From Inia geoffrensis (lineage: Eukaryota > Chordata > Mammalia > Artiodactyla > Iniidae): DNA of 64,000 nucleotides. The notes under the pieces are model-generated. The model was given only the letters and a program-made list of their open reading frames with translations. It ran no database searches and was not told the origin of the DNA. Positions 9,982 to 23,277 of the stretch are shown piece by piece. The stretch's first letter is position 1. Every line of letters starts with the position of its first letter. The DNA is taken from NCBI GenBank assembly GCA_036417435.1, contig CM070899.1, positions 102,550,368 to 102,614,367 of the forward strand, in the 5' to 3' direction. Position numbers and translations under genes: made by a program.

Positions 9982-12900
9982 CGGTAACGCCCCTGGAGCC
10001 TAAGCAGGCCTGGGTCCCACGGCAGACCTGGGTCCCACGGCCGGAGCATGCTGCTGCTGAGGCATCAAGGCAGGAGGACGTGCCACCTGACAAGCGGCAC
10101 CCCGGACCGCTATTGCCCATTCTCCCCTGCCTGGTACCCCAATCTCCCGATCCAGCGTGGCCCTCCTACAGGTAAGCAAAGCCTGGTGTACCCAAATGAG
10201 GGTGGAGCAGCTGAGAGGGAAGAGCGGTGAAGTAACCGGATCTTCACAGCTCCTGCTAGGCAGGATCTCACCTCCAGCCATCTTCATTAGAGTCGCCCCA
10301 CCTGCGAACCATGGCACCCTCCGAATGGCCCACTTGCAAGGCTTGTGATATGTCTGTGGTGGGGCAGTGCAGGTTAAGGGGCAGGAGGTGAGCATACACA
10401 AGCCCAGAGGTGTGTGTTTAGCCACGTTCGACTCCCGATTTCCAATCCAACACCGGGACCCCTCTAATACTTTCTTTCCCCAAGTTACCAGAGACGACAC
10501 GGAGTAGTGCTGCCACCTTGTGGCACACTGCCGTAACAACCTTACCAACTATGCTGAAGGGCAACTGTCATTCACAAGGCCTAGAGCCTGCGGCTTTGAA
10601 AACAGAACCCTGCCCTCAGGAAATATCCTGGGCTAGGCAATCTGAAATGAATCCACATCAGGCCCGACTCTCAGGCAGAAACCTTACAAGACCTCAGTGG
10701 TAGTCACCCGCGTTTTAGAAAACAGCACATTCAAATGAAAAGATGCTCAAGGTCTCTCATGATTAGAGAGTGAAAAGAAAGCTAGACGAGTTGATCCCTG
10801 GCTGAAGTCCTCTCAAACCCTAAAATTTTAAGTGCTCAAGAGGGCAGGCCACAAGGTGAAGCCAGCTATTGCTGTTGGTGGGATTGTAAATTGGTAACAG
10901 CCGGTATGAGGATCAGTAGGCACATTCCTTACCAAACTAAACACTGGAGGTACCACGAGACTCGGCAACCCCGCTGCAGGTCGTATAACCAGACACTAGC
11001 ATCATTGGAAGGAAGCTCTTGCACCCCAGCAGTCGTTGTGGTACCCTTGACCACAGCCAAGACATACAGACGAACGAACTGTCGAGCGAGGGGTGAAGGG
11101 AGAAAGATGTTCCGCTACCTACACACGCTCGACTACCACACAGCCATAGAACAAAATGCACTCATAGTATTTGCAGCAGCATGGGTGGAGCACTAGATGA
11201 TCTCACTAATTCTGGTCAATTAGAGGCAGCAAGACACATATACCCGGATATCCCTTATGTGTGCAGTCTACATAGGGATACAAAGGAAGTTAGTAAAGAA
11301 AGGAAACACAGGTTCACAAAGGGAAGAAAGAAGCGAGGAGTTCCCAAAGGGGGAGATTGGAGACCGGGGAAGAGTGAATTAGGAGATTGGGATTAACACA
11401 AACACATTTAACGTATGAAAAAGTGCTCATCAAGGGCGACTCACCCAAAAGAACATGGGACTCTACCAAATATTCCTCGATAAGTAACAGGGCAAAGGAT
11501 CCGAAACCCTACAGGTAGAGCTACGTTTATAATTGCGTCAAGTGGCTGTAGAACTCAAAGAGACGCAGCATTGTATATAAACTATGCTGAAAGAGAAAAG
11601 GACTGTTCAATGACAAGGCAAGTAAGGGGTTACGAAATGGCCACTTTCTTACCTCAGGCCTCTGTGACGTCGGCTGGCGTCAGACCCCTGGAGCCTCAGG
11701 AGGCCTGTGTCCCACGGCTGGAGGATGCTGCTGCTGTTCTCCGCTGCGTGGTACCACAATCTGCCAATCCAACAGGGCCCTCCTACAGGTAAGCACAGCC
11801 TGGTGTACCCAAATGATGATGAAACAGCTGAGAGGGAAGGGCTGTGAAGAAAGCGGATCTCCACAGCTCCTGCTAGGCAAGTTCCCACCTCCAGCCCACT
11901 TCATTAGAGAGGCCCCACCTGCGAACCACGGCACCCTCCGAGTAGCCCACTTGCAAGGCTTGCGATATGCCTGCGGTGGGGCAGTGCAGGTTAAGGGGCA
12001 GGAGGTGAGCATACACAAGCCCAGAGATGTGTGTTTAGCCACGTTCGACTCCCCATTTCCAATCCAACACCGGGACCCCCTCTAAGACTATCTTTCCCCA
12101 CGTTACCAGAGACGACACGGAGCACTGCTGCCACCTCGTGGCACACTGCCGTAACAATCTTACCAACTGTGCTGAAGGGCATCTGTCATCCACAAGGCCT
12201 ACAGCCTGCGGCTTTGAAGACACAACCCAGCCCTCAAGAAATATCCTGGGCTAGGGAAACTGAAACGAATTCAAATCACGCCCGACCCTGAGGCAGGAAC
12301 CTTTCAAGAACTCAGTGGTACTCACCCGCGTTGTAGAAAACAGCACATTGAAGAGAAAAGATGCTTAGGATCTGTCATGATTAGAGAGTGCAAAGAAAGC
12401 TAGACGAGGTGTTCCCTGGCTGCAGTCCTCTCAAACGCTAAAAGCGTAAGTGCTCAAGAGGGCATGCCAAAAAGAGAAGCCAGCTATTGCTATTGGTGGG
12501 AATGTAAATTGCTAACAGCCGGTATGAGGAACACTAGGCATATTCCTTACCATACTAAACACTGGAGGTACCACGAGATTCGGCAACCCCGCTGCAGGTC
12601 GTATAACCAGACACTAGCATCATTGGAAGAAAGCTCTTGCACCCCAGCGGTCCTTGCGGTTCCCATGACCGCAGCCAAGACAGAGAAATGAACGGAATGG
12701 GGAGCGAGGGGTGAATGGAGAAAGATGTTCTGCTACCTACACACCCTCGACTACCACTCAGCCACAGAACAAAATGAACCCATACTCTTTGCAGCAGCAT
12801 GGGTGCAGCAGTACATGATCTCACTAATTCCGGTCAATTAGAGGCAGCAAGACACATATTCCAGGATATCCCACTTTTGTCTGCCGCCTAAATACGGATA

Positions 12901-13296
12901 CTAAGGAAGCTAGTCCACATAGGAAACACAGGTTCACAAAGGGAAGAACGAAGCCTGGACTTCCCTGAGGGGGAAATTGGAGAACGGGGAAGGGTGAAGT
13001 AGGAGGTCGGGATTCACAGAAACACGCTTAACTTATCAAAAAGTGCTCAAGGGCGACCCACTCTCAATCACAGGGAACGCTACAAAACATTCCTCAATAC
13101 GCGAAGAGTGCAAAGAATCCGAGACCCTAAGGGTATAGCTACATGTATAATTGCATCAAGTGGCTGTAGAACTCAAACAGACGCAACATTGTATATGAAC
13201 TAGGCTGAAAGGGAAAAGTACTGTACAATGACAAGGCAAGTAAGGGGTTAAGAAATGCCTACTCTGTTACCTCAGGTGTCTGTGATGTCGTTAGCA
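9982..13296 (+). repeat. HOR unit 4 (3,315 bp; two 18-bp copies)
   Basis: A is 9982-11676 and B 11677-13296. It carries g10605 ('aaaacagaaccc' instead of 'aaaacacaaccc'), a variant also present in units 5, 7, 8, 11 and 18. Left haplotype in A. Confidence 0.95.
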
Positions 13297-16200
13297 CGGT
13301 AACGCCCCTGGAGCCTAAGCAGGCCTGGGTCCCACGGCAGACCTGGGTCCCACGGCAGACCTGGGTCCCACGGCCGGAGCATGCTGCTGCTGAGGCATCA
13401 AGGCAGGAGGACGTGCCACCTGACAAGCGGCACCCCGGACCGCTATTGCCCATTCTCCCCTGCCTGGTACCCCAATCTCCCGATCCAGCGTGGCCCTCCT
13501 ACAGGTAAGCAAAGCCTGGTGTACCCAAATGAGGGTGGAGCAGCTGAGAGGGAAGAGCGGTGAAGTAACCGGATCTTCACAGCTCCTGCTAGGCAGGATC
13601 TCACCTCCAGCCATCTTCATTAGAGTCGCCCCACCTGCGAACCATGGCACCCTCCGAATGGCCCACTTGCAAGGCTTGTGATATGTCTGTGGTGGGGCAG
13701 TGCAGGTTAAGGGGCAGGAGGTGAGCATACACAAGCCCAGAGGTGTGTGTTTAGCCACGTTCGACTCCCGATTTCCAATCCAACACCGGGACCCCTCTAA
13801 TACTTTCTTTCCCCAAGTTACCAGAGACGACACGGAGTAGTGCTGCCACCTTGTGGCACACTGCCGTAACAACCTTACCAACTATGCTGAAGGGCAACTG
13901 TCATTCACAAGGCCTAGAGCCTGCGGCTTTGAAAACAGAACCCTGCCCTCAGGAAATATCCTGGGCTAGGCAATCTGAAATGAATCCACATCAGGCCCGA
14001 CTCTCAGGCAGAAACCTTACAAGACCTCAGTGGTAGTCACCCGCGTTTTAGAAAACAGCACATTCAAATGAAAAGATGCTCAAGGTCTCTCATGATTAGA
14101 GAGTGAAAAGAAAGCTAGACGAGTTGATCCCTGGCTGAAGTCCTCTCAAACCCTAAAATTTTAAGTGCTCAAGAGGGCAGGCCACAAGGTGAAGCCAGCT
14201 ATTGCTGTTGGTGGGATTGTAAATTGGTAACAGCCGGTATGAGGATCAGTAGGCACATTCCTTACCAAACTAAACACTGGAGGTACCACGAGACTCGGCA
14301 ACCCCGCTGCAGGTCGTATAACCAGACACTAGCATCATTGGAAGGAAGCTCTTGCACCCCAGCAGTCGTTGTGGTACCCTTGACCACAGCCAAGACATAC
14401 AGACGAACGAACTGTCGAGCGAGGGGTGAAGGGAGAAAGATGTTCCGCTACCTACACACGCTCGACTACCACACAGCCATAGAACAAAATGCACTCATAG
14501 TATTTGCAGCAGCATGGGTGGAGCACTAGATGATCTCACTAATTCTGGTCAATTAGAGGCAGCAAGACACATATACCCGGATATCCCTTATGTGTGCAGT
14601 CTACATAGGGATACAAAGGAAGTTAGTAAAGAAAGGAAACACAGGTTCACAAAGGGAAGAAAGAAGCGAGGAGTTCCCAAAGGGGGAGATTGGAGACCGG
14701 GGAAGAGTGAATTAGGAGATTGGGATTAACACAAACACATTTAACGTATGAAAAAGTGCTCATCAAGGGCGACTCACCCAAAAGAACATGGGACTCTACC
14801 AAATATTCCTCGATAAGTAACAGGGCAAAGGATCCGAAACCCTACAGGTAGAGCTACGTTTATAATTGCGTCAAGTGGCTGTAGAACTCAAAGAGACGCA
14901 GCATTGTATATAAACTATGCTGAAAGAGAAAAGGACTGTTCAATGACAAGGCAAGTAAGGGGTTACGAAATGGCCACTTTCTTACCTCAGGCCTCTGTGA
15001 CGTCGGCTGGCGTCAGACCCCTGGAGCCTCAGGAGGCCTGTGTCCCACGGCTGGAGGATGCTGCTGCTGTTCTCCGCTGCGTGGTACCACAATCTGCCAA
15101 TCCAACAGGGCCCTCCTACAGGTAAGCACAGCCTGGTGTACCCAAATGATGATGAAACAGCTGAGAGGGAAGGGCTGTGAAGAAAGCGGATCTCCACAGC
15201 TCCTGCTAGGCAAGTTCCCACCTCCAGCCCACTTCATTAGAGAGGCCCCACCTGCGAACCACGGCACCCTCCGAGTAGCCCACTTGCAAGGCTTGCGATA
15301 TGCCTGCGGTGGGGCAGTGCAGGTTAAGGGGCAGGAGGTGAGCATACACAAGCCCAGAGATGTGTGTTTAGCCACGTTCGACTCCCCATTTCCAATCCAA
15401 CACCGGGACCCCCTCTAAGACTATCTTTCCCCACGTTACCAGAGACGACACGGAGCACTGCTGCCACCTCGTGGCACACTGCCGTAACAATCTTACCAAC
15501 TGTGCTGAAGGGCATCTGTCATCCACAAGGCCTACAGCCTGCGGCTTTGAAGACACAACCCAGCCCTCAAGAAATATCCTGGGCTAGGGAAACTGAAACG
15601 AATTCAAATCACGCCCGACCCTGAGGCAGGAACCTTTCAAGAACTCAGTGGTACTCACCCGCGTTGTAGAAAACAGCACATTGAAGAGAAAAGATGCTTA
15701 GGATCTGTCATGATTAGAGAGTGCAAAGAAAGCTAGACGAGGTGTTCCCTGGCTGCAGTCCTCTCAAACGCTAAAAGCGTAAGTGCTCAAGAGGGCATGC
15801 CAAAAAGAGAAGCCAGCTATTGCTATTGGTGGGAATGTAAATTGCTAACAGCCGGTATGAGGAACACTAGGCATATTCCTTACCATACTAAACACTGGAG
15901 GTACCACGAGATTCGGCAACCCCGCTGCAGGTCGTATAACCAGACACTAGCATCATTGGAAGAAAGCTCTTGCACCCCAGCGGTCCTTGCGGTTCCCATG
16001 ACCGCAGCCAAGACAGAGAAATGAACGGAATGGGGAGCGAGGGGTGAATGGAGAAAGATGTTCTGCTACGTACACACCCTCGACTACCACTCAGCCACAG
16101 AACAAAATGAACCCATACTCTTTGCAGCAGCATGGGTGCAGCAGTACATGATCTCACTAATTCCGGTCAATTAGAGGCAGCAAGACACATATTCCAGGAT

Positions 16201-16629
16201 ATCCCACTTTTGTCTGCCGCCTAAATACGGATACTAAGGAAGCTAGTCCACATAGGAAACACAGGTTCACAAAGGGAAGAACGAAGCCTGGACTTCCCTG
16301 AGGGGGAAATTGGAGAACGGGGAAGGGTGAAGTAGGAGGTCGGGATTCACAGAAACACGCTTAACTTATCAAAAAGTGCTCAAGGGCGACCCACTCTCAA
16401 TCACAGGGAACGCTACAAAACATTCCTCAATACGCGAAGAGTGCAAAGAATCCGAGACCCTAAGGGTATAGCTACATGTATAATTGCATCAAGTGGCTGT
16501 AGAACTCAAACAGACGCAACATTGTATATGAACTAGGCTGAAAGGGAAAAGTACTGTACAATGACAAGGCAAGTAAGGGGTTAAGAAATGCCTACTCTGT
16601 TACCTCAGGTGTCTGTGATGTCGTTAGCA
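13297..16629 (+). repeat. HOR unit 5 (3,333 bp; three 18-bp copies)
   Basis: A is 13297-15009 and B 15010-16629. It combines g13938 in A, as in neighbouring unit 4, with g16070 in B, otherwise found only in unit 2. It looks like a recombinant of those two lineages. Confidence 0.95.
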
Positions 16630-19600
16630 CGGTAACGCCCCTGGAGCCTAAGCAGGCCTGGGTCCCACGGCAGACCTGGGTCCCACGGCAGACCTGGGTC
16701 CCACGGCCGGAGCATGCTGCTGCTGAGGCATCAAGGCAGGAGGACGTGCCACCTGACAAGCGGCACCCCGGACCGCTATTGCCCATTCTCCCCTGCCTGG
16801 TACCCCAATCTCCCGATCCAGCGTGGCCCTCCTACAGGTAAGCAAAGCCTGGTGTACCCAAATGAGGGTGGAGCAGCTGAGAGGGAAGAGCGGTGAAGTA
16901 ACCGGATCTTCACAGCTCCTGCTAGGCAGGATCTCACCTCCAGCCATCTTCATTAGAGTCGCCCCACCTGCGAACCATGGCACCCTCCGAATGGCCCACT
17001 TGCAAGGCTTGTGATATGTCTGTGGTGGGGCAGTGCAGGTTAAGGGGCAGGAGGTGAGCATACACAAGCCCAGAGGTGTGTGTTTAGCCACGTTCGACTC
17101 CCGATTTCCAATCCAACACCGGGACCCCTCTAATACTTTCTTTCCCCAAGTTACCAGAGACGACACGGAGTAGTGCTGCCACCTTGTGGCACACTGCCGT
17201 AACAACCTTACCAACTATGCTGAAGGGCAACTGTCATTCACAAGGCCTAGAGCCTGCGGCTTTGAAAACACAACCCTGCCCTCAGGAAATATCCTGGGCT
17301 AGGCAATCTGAAATGAATCCACATCAGGCCCGACTCTCAGGCAGAAACCTTACAAGACCTCAGTGGTAGTCACCCGCGTTTTAGAAAACAGCACATTCAA
17401 ATGAAAAGATGCTCAAGGTCTCTCATGATTAGAGAGTGAAAAGAAAGCTAGACGAGTTGATCCCTGGCTGAAGTCCTCTCAAACCCTAAAATTTTAAGTG
17501 CTCAAGAGGGCAGGCCACAAGGTGAAGCCAGCTATTGCTGTTGGTGGGATTGTAAATTGGTAACAGCCGGTATGAGGATCAGTAGGCACATTCCTTACCA
17601 AACTAAACACTGGAGGTACCACGAGACTCGGCAACCCCGCTGCAGGTCGTATAACCAGACACTAGCATCATTGGAAGGAAGCTCTTGCACCCCAGCAGTC
17701 GTTGTGGTACCCTTGACCACAGCCAAGACATACAGACGAACGAACTGTCGAGCGAGGGGTGAAGGGAGAAAGATGTTCCGCTACCTACACACGCTCGACT
17801 ACCACACAGCCATAGAACAAAATGCACTCATAGTATTTGCAGCAGCATGGGTGGAGCACTAGATGATCTCACTAATTCTGGTCAATTAGAGGCAGCAAGA
17901 CACATATACCCGGATATCCCTTATGTGTGCAGTCTACATAGGGATACAAAGGAAGTTAGTAAAGAAAGGAAACACAGGTTCACAAAGGGAAGAAAGAAGC
18001 GAGGAGTTCCCAAAGGGGGAGATTGGAGACCGGGGAAGAGTGAATTAGGAGATTGGGATTAACACAAACACATTTAACGTATGAAAAAGTGCTCATCAAG
18101 GGCGACTCACCCAAAAGAACATGGGACTCTACCAAATATTCCTCGATAAGTAACAGGGCAAAGGATCCGAAACCCTACAGGTAGAGCTACGTTTATAATT
18201 GCGTCAAGTGGCTGTAGAACTCAAAGAGACGCAGCATTGTATATAAACTATGCTGAAAGAGAAAAGGACTGTTCAATGACAAGGCAAGTAAGGGGTTACG
18301 AAATGGCCACTTTCTTACCTCAGGCCTCTGTGACGTCGGCTGGCGTCAGACCCCTGGAGCCTCAGGAGGCCTGTGTCCCACGGCTGGAGGATGCTGCTGC
18401 TGTTCTCCGCTGCGTGGTACCACAATCTGCCAATCCAACAGGGCCCTCCTACAGGTAAGCACAGCCTGGTGTACCCAAATGATGATGAAACAGCTGAGAG
18501 GGAAGGGCTGTGAAGAAAGCGGATCTCCACAGCTCCTGCTAGGCAAGTTCCCACCTCCAGCCCACTTCATTAGAGAGGCCCCACCTGCGAACCACGGCAC
18601 CCTCCGAGTAGCCCACTTGCAAGGCTTGCGATATGCCTGCGGTGGGGCAGTGCAGGTTAAGGGGCAGGAGGTGAGCATACACAAGCCCAGAGATGTGTGT
18701 TTAGCCACGTTCGACTCCCCATTTCCAATCCAACACCGGGACCCCCTCTAAGACTATCTTTCCCCACGTTACCAGAGACGACACGGAGCACTGCTGCCAC
18801 CTCGTGGCACACTGCCGTAACAATCTTACCAACTGTGCTGAAGGGCATCTGTCATCCACAAGGCCTACAGCCTGCGGCTTTGAAGACACAACCCAGCCCT
18901 CAAGAAATATCCTGGGCTAGGGAAACTGAAACGAATTCAAATCACGCCCGACCCTGAGGCAGGAACCTTTCAAGAACTCAGTGGTACTCACCCGCGTTGT
19001 AGAAAACAGCACATTGAAGAGAAAAGATGCTTAGGATCTGTCATGATTAGAGAGTGCAAAGAAAGCTAGACGAGGTGTTCCCTGGCTGCAGTCCTCTCAA
19101 ACGCTAAAAGCGTAAGTGCTCAAGAGGGCATGCCAAAAAGAGAAGCCAGCTATTGCTATTGGTGGGAATGTAAATTGCTAACAGCCGGTATGAGGAACAC
19201 TAGGCATATTCCTTACCATACTAAACACTGGAGGTACCACGAGATTCGGCAACCCCGCTGCAGGTCGTATAACCAGACACTAGCATCATTGGAAGAAAGC
19301 TCTTGCACCCCAGCGGTCCTTGCGGTTCCCATGACCGCAGCCAAGACAGAGAAATGAACGGAATGGGGAGCGAGGGGTGAATGGAGAAAGATGTTCTGCT
19401 ACCTACACACCCTCGACTACCACTCAGCCACAGAACAAAATGAATCCATACTCTTTGCAGCAGCATGGGTGCAGCAGTACATGATCTCACTAATTCCGGT
19501 CAATTAGAGGCAGCAAGACACATATTCCAGGATATCCCACTTTTGTCTGCCGCCTAAATACGGATACTAAGGAAGCTAGTCCACATAGGAAACACAGGTT

Positions 19601-19962
19601 CACAAAGGGAAGAACGAAGCCTGGACTTCCCTGAGGGGGAAATTGGAGAACGGGGAAGGGTGAAGTAGGAGGTCGGGATTCACAGAAACACGCTTAACTT
19701 ATCAAAAAGTGCTCAAGGGCGACCCACTCTCAATCACAGGGAACGCTACAAAACATTCCTCAATACGCGAAGAGTGCAAAGAATCCGAGACCCTAAGGGT
19801 ATAGCTACATGTATAATTGCATCAAGTGGCTGTAGAACTCAAACAGACACAACATTGTATATGAACTAGGCTGAAAGGGAAAAGTACTGTACAATGACAA
19901 GGCAAGTAAGGGGTTAAGAAATGCCTACTCTGTTACCTCAGGTGTCTGTGATGTCGTTAGCA
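16630..19962 (+). repeat. HOR unit 6 (3,333 bp; three 18-bp copies)
   Basis: A is 16630-18342 and B 18343-19962. This is the last unit with the left haplotype 'ggatctcacctcc' in A. In B, t19445 ('aaatgaatcc') is shared only with unit 9; a19849 ('aaacagacac') is private. Confidence 0.95.
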
Positions 19963-22900
19963 CGGTAACGCCCCTGGAGCCTAAGCAGGCCTGGGTCCCA
20001 CGGCAGACCTGGGTCCCACGGCCGGAGCATGCTGCTGCTGAGGCATCAAGGCAGGAGGACGTGCCACCTGACAAGCGGCACCCCGGACCGCTATTGCCCA
20101 TTCTCCCCTGCCTGGTACCCCAATCTCCCGATCCAGCGTGGCCCTCCTACAGGTAAGCAAAGCCTGGTGTACCCAAATGAGGGTGGAGCAGCTGAGAGGG
20201 AAGAGCGGTGAAGTAACCGGATCTTCACAGCTCCTGCTAGGCAGGTTCCCACCTCCAGCCATCTTCATTAGAGTCGCCCCACCTGCGAACCATGGCACCC
20301 TCCGAATGGCCCACTTGCAAGGCTTGTGATATGTCTGTGGTGGGGCAGTGCAGGTTAAGGGGCAGGAGGTGAGCATACACAAGCCCAGAGGTGTGTGTTT
20401 AGCCACGTTCGACTCCCGATTTCCAATCCAACACCGGGACCCCTCTAATACTTTCTTTCCCCAAGTTACCAGAGACGACACGGAGTAGTGCTGCCACCTT
20501 GTGGCACACTGCCGTAACAACCTTACCAACTATGCTGAAGGGCAACTGTCATTCACAAGGCCTAGAGCCTGCGGCTTTGAAAACAGAACCCTGCCCTCAG
20601 GAAATATCCTGGGCTAGGCAATCTGAAATGAATCCACATCAGGCCCGACTCTCAGGCAGAAACCTTACAAGACCTCAGTGGTAGTCACCCGCGTTTTAGA
20701 AAACAGCACATTCAAATGAAAAGATGCTCAAGGTCTCTCATGATTAGAGAGTGAAAAGAAAGCTAGACGAGTTGATCCCTGGCTGAAGTCCTCTCAAACC
20801 CTAAAATTTTAAGTGCTCAAGAGGGCAGGCCACAAGGTGAAGCCAGCTATTGCTGTTGGTGGGATTGTAAATTGGTAACAGCCGGTATGAGGATCAGTAG
20901 GCACATTCCTTACCAAACTAAACACTGGAGGTACCACGAGACTCGGCAACCCCGCTGCAGGTCGTATAACCAGACACTAGCATCATTGGAAGGAAGCTCT
21001 TGCACCCCAGCAGTCGTTGTGGTACCCTTGACCACAGCCAAGACATACAGACGAACGAACTGTCGAGCGAGGGGTGAAGGGAGAAAGATGTTCCGCTACC
21101 TACACACGCTCGACTACCACACAGCCATAGAACAAAATGCACTCATAGTATTTGCAGCAGCATGGGTGGAGCACTAGATGATCTCACTAATTCTGGTCAA
21201 TTAGAGGCAGCAAGACACATATACCCGGATATCCCTTATGTGTGCAGTCTACATAGGGATACAAAGGAAGTTAGTAAAGAAAGGAAACACAGGTTCACAA
21301 AGGGAAGAAAGAAGCGAGGAGTTCCCAAAGGGGGAGATTGGAGACCGGGGAAGAGTGAATTAGGAGATTGGGATTAACACAAACACATTTAACGTATGAA
21401 AAAGTGCTCATCAAGGGCGACTCACCCAAAAGAACATGGGACTCTACCAAATATTCCTCGATAAGTAACAGGGCAAAGGATCCGAAACCCTACAGGTAGA
21501 GCTACGTTTATAATTGCGTCAAGTGGCTGTAGAACTCAAAGAGACGCAGCATTGTATATAAACTATGCTGAAAGAGAAAAGGACTGTTCAATGACAAGGC
21601 AAGTAAGGGGTTACGAAATGGCCACTTTCTTACCTCAGGCCTCTGTGACGTCGGCTGGCGTCAGACCCCTGGAGCCTCAGGAGGCCTGTGTCCCACGGCT
21701 GGAGGATGCTGCTGCTGTTCTCCGCTGCGTGGTACCACAATCTGCCAATCCAACAGGGCCCTCCTACAGGTAAGCACAGCCTGGTGTACCCAAATGATGA
21801 TGAAACAGCTGAGAGGGAAGGGCTGTGAAGAAAGCGGATCTCCACAGCTCCTGCTAGGCAAGTTCCCACCTCCAGCCCACTTCATTAGAGAGGCCCCACC
21901 TGCGAACCACGGCACCCTCCGAGTAGCCCACTTGCAAGGCTTGCGATATGCCTGCGGTGGGGCAGTGCAGGTTAAGGGGCAGGAGGTGAGCATACACAAG
22001 CCCAGAGATGTGTGTTTAGCCACGTTCGACTCCCCATTTCCAATCCAACACCGGGACCCCCTCTAAGACTATCTTTCCCCACGTTACCAGAGACGACACG
22101 GAGCACTGCTGCCACCTCGTGGCACACTGCCGTAACAATCTTACCAACTGTGCTGAAGGGCATCTGTCATCCACAAGGCCTACAGCCTGCGGCTTTGAAG
22201 ACACAACCCAGCCCTCAAGAAATATCCTGGGCTAGGGAAACTGAAACGAATTCAAATCACGCCCGACCCTGAGGCAGGAACCTTTCAAGAACTCAGTGGT
22301 ACTCACCCGCGTTGTAGAAAACAGCACATTGAAGAGAAAAGATGCTTAGGATCTGTCATGATTAGAGAGTGCAAAGAAAGCTAGACGAGGTGTTCCCTGG
22401 CTGCAGTCCTCTCAAACGCTAAAAGCGTAAGTGCTCAAGAGGGCATGCCAAAAAGAGAAGCCAGCTATTGCTATTGGTGGGAATGTAAATTGCTAACAGC
22501 CGGTATGAGGAACACTAGGCATATTCCTTACCATACTAAACACTGGAGGTACCACGAGATTCGGCAACCCCGCTGCAGGTCGTATAACCAGACACTAGCA
22601 TCATTGGAAGAAAGCTCTTGCACCCCAGCGGTCCTTGCGGTTCCCATGACCGCAGCCAAGACAGAGAAATGAACGGAATGGGGAGCGAGGGGTGAATGGA
22701 GAAAGATGTTCTGCTACCTACACACCCTCGACTACCACTCAGCCACAGAACAAAATGAACCCATACTCTTTGCAGCAGCATGGGTGCAGCAGTACATGAT
22801 CTCACTAATTCCGGTCAATTAGAGGCAGCAAGACACATATTCCAGGATATCCCACTTTTGTCTGCCGCCTAAATACGGATACTAAGGAAGCTAGTCCACA

Positions 22901-23277
22901 TAGGAAACACAGGTTCACAAAGGGAAGAACGAAGCCTGGACTTCCCTGAGGGGGAAATTGGAGAACGGGGAAGGGTGAAGTAGGAGGTCGGGATTCACAG
23001 AAACACGCTTAACTTATCAAAAAGTGCTCAAGGGCGACCCACTCTCAATCACAGGGAACGCTACAAAACATTCCTCAATACGCGAAGAGTGCAAAGAATC
23101 CGAGACACTAAGGGTATAGCTACATGTATAATTGCATCAAGTGGCTGTAGAACTCAAACAGACGCAACATTGTATATGAACTAGGCTGAAAGGGAAAAGT
23201 ACTGTACAATGACAAGGCAAGTAAGGGGTTAAGAAATGCCTACTCTGTTACCTCAGGTGTCTGTGATGTCGTTAGCA
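19963..23277 (+). repeat. HOR unit 7 (3,315 bp; two 18-bp copies)
   Basis: A is 19963-21657 and B 21658-23277. This is the first unit with 'ggttcccacctcc' in A, the state that B monomers also have. It carries g20586 ('aaacagaacc'). Private change a23107 ('cgagacacta'). Confidence 0.95.
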
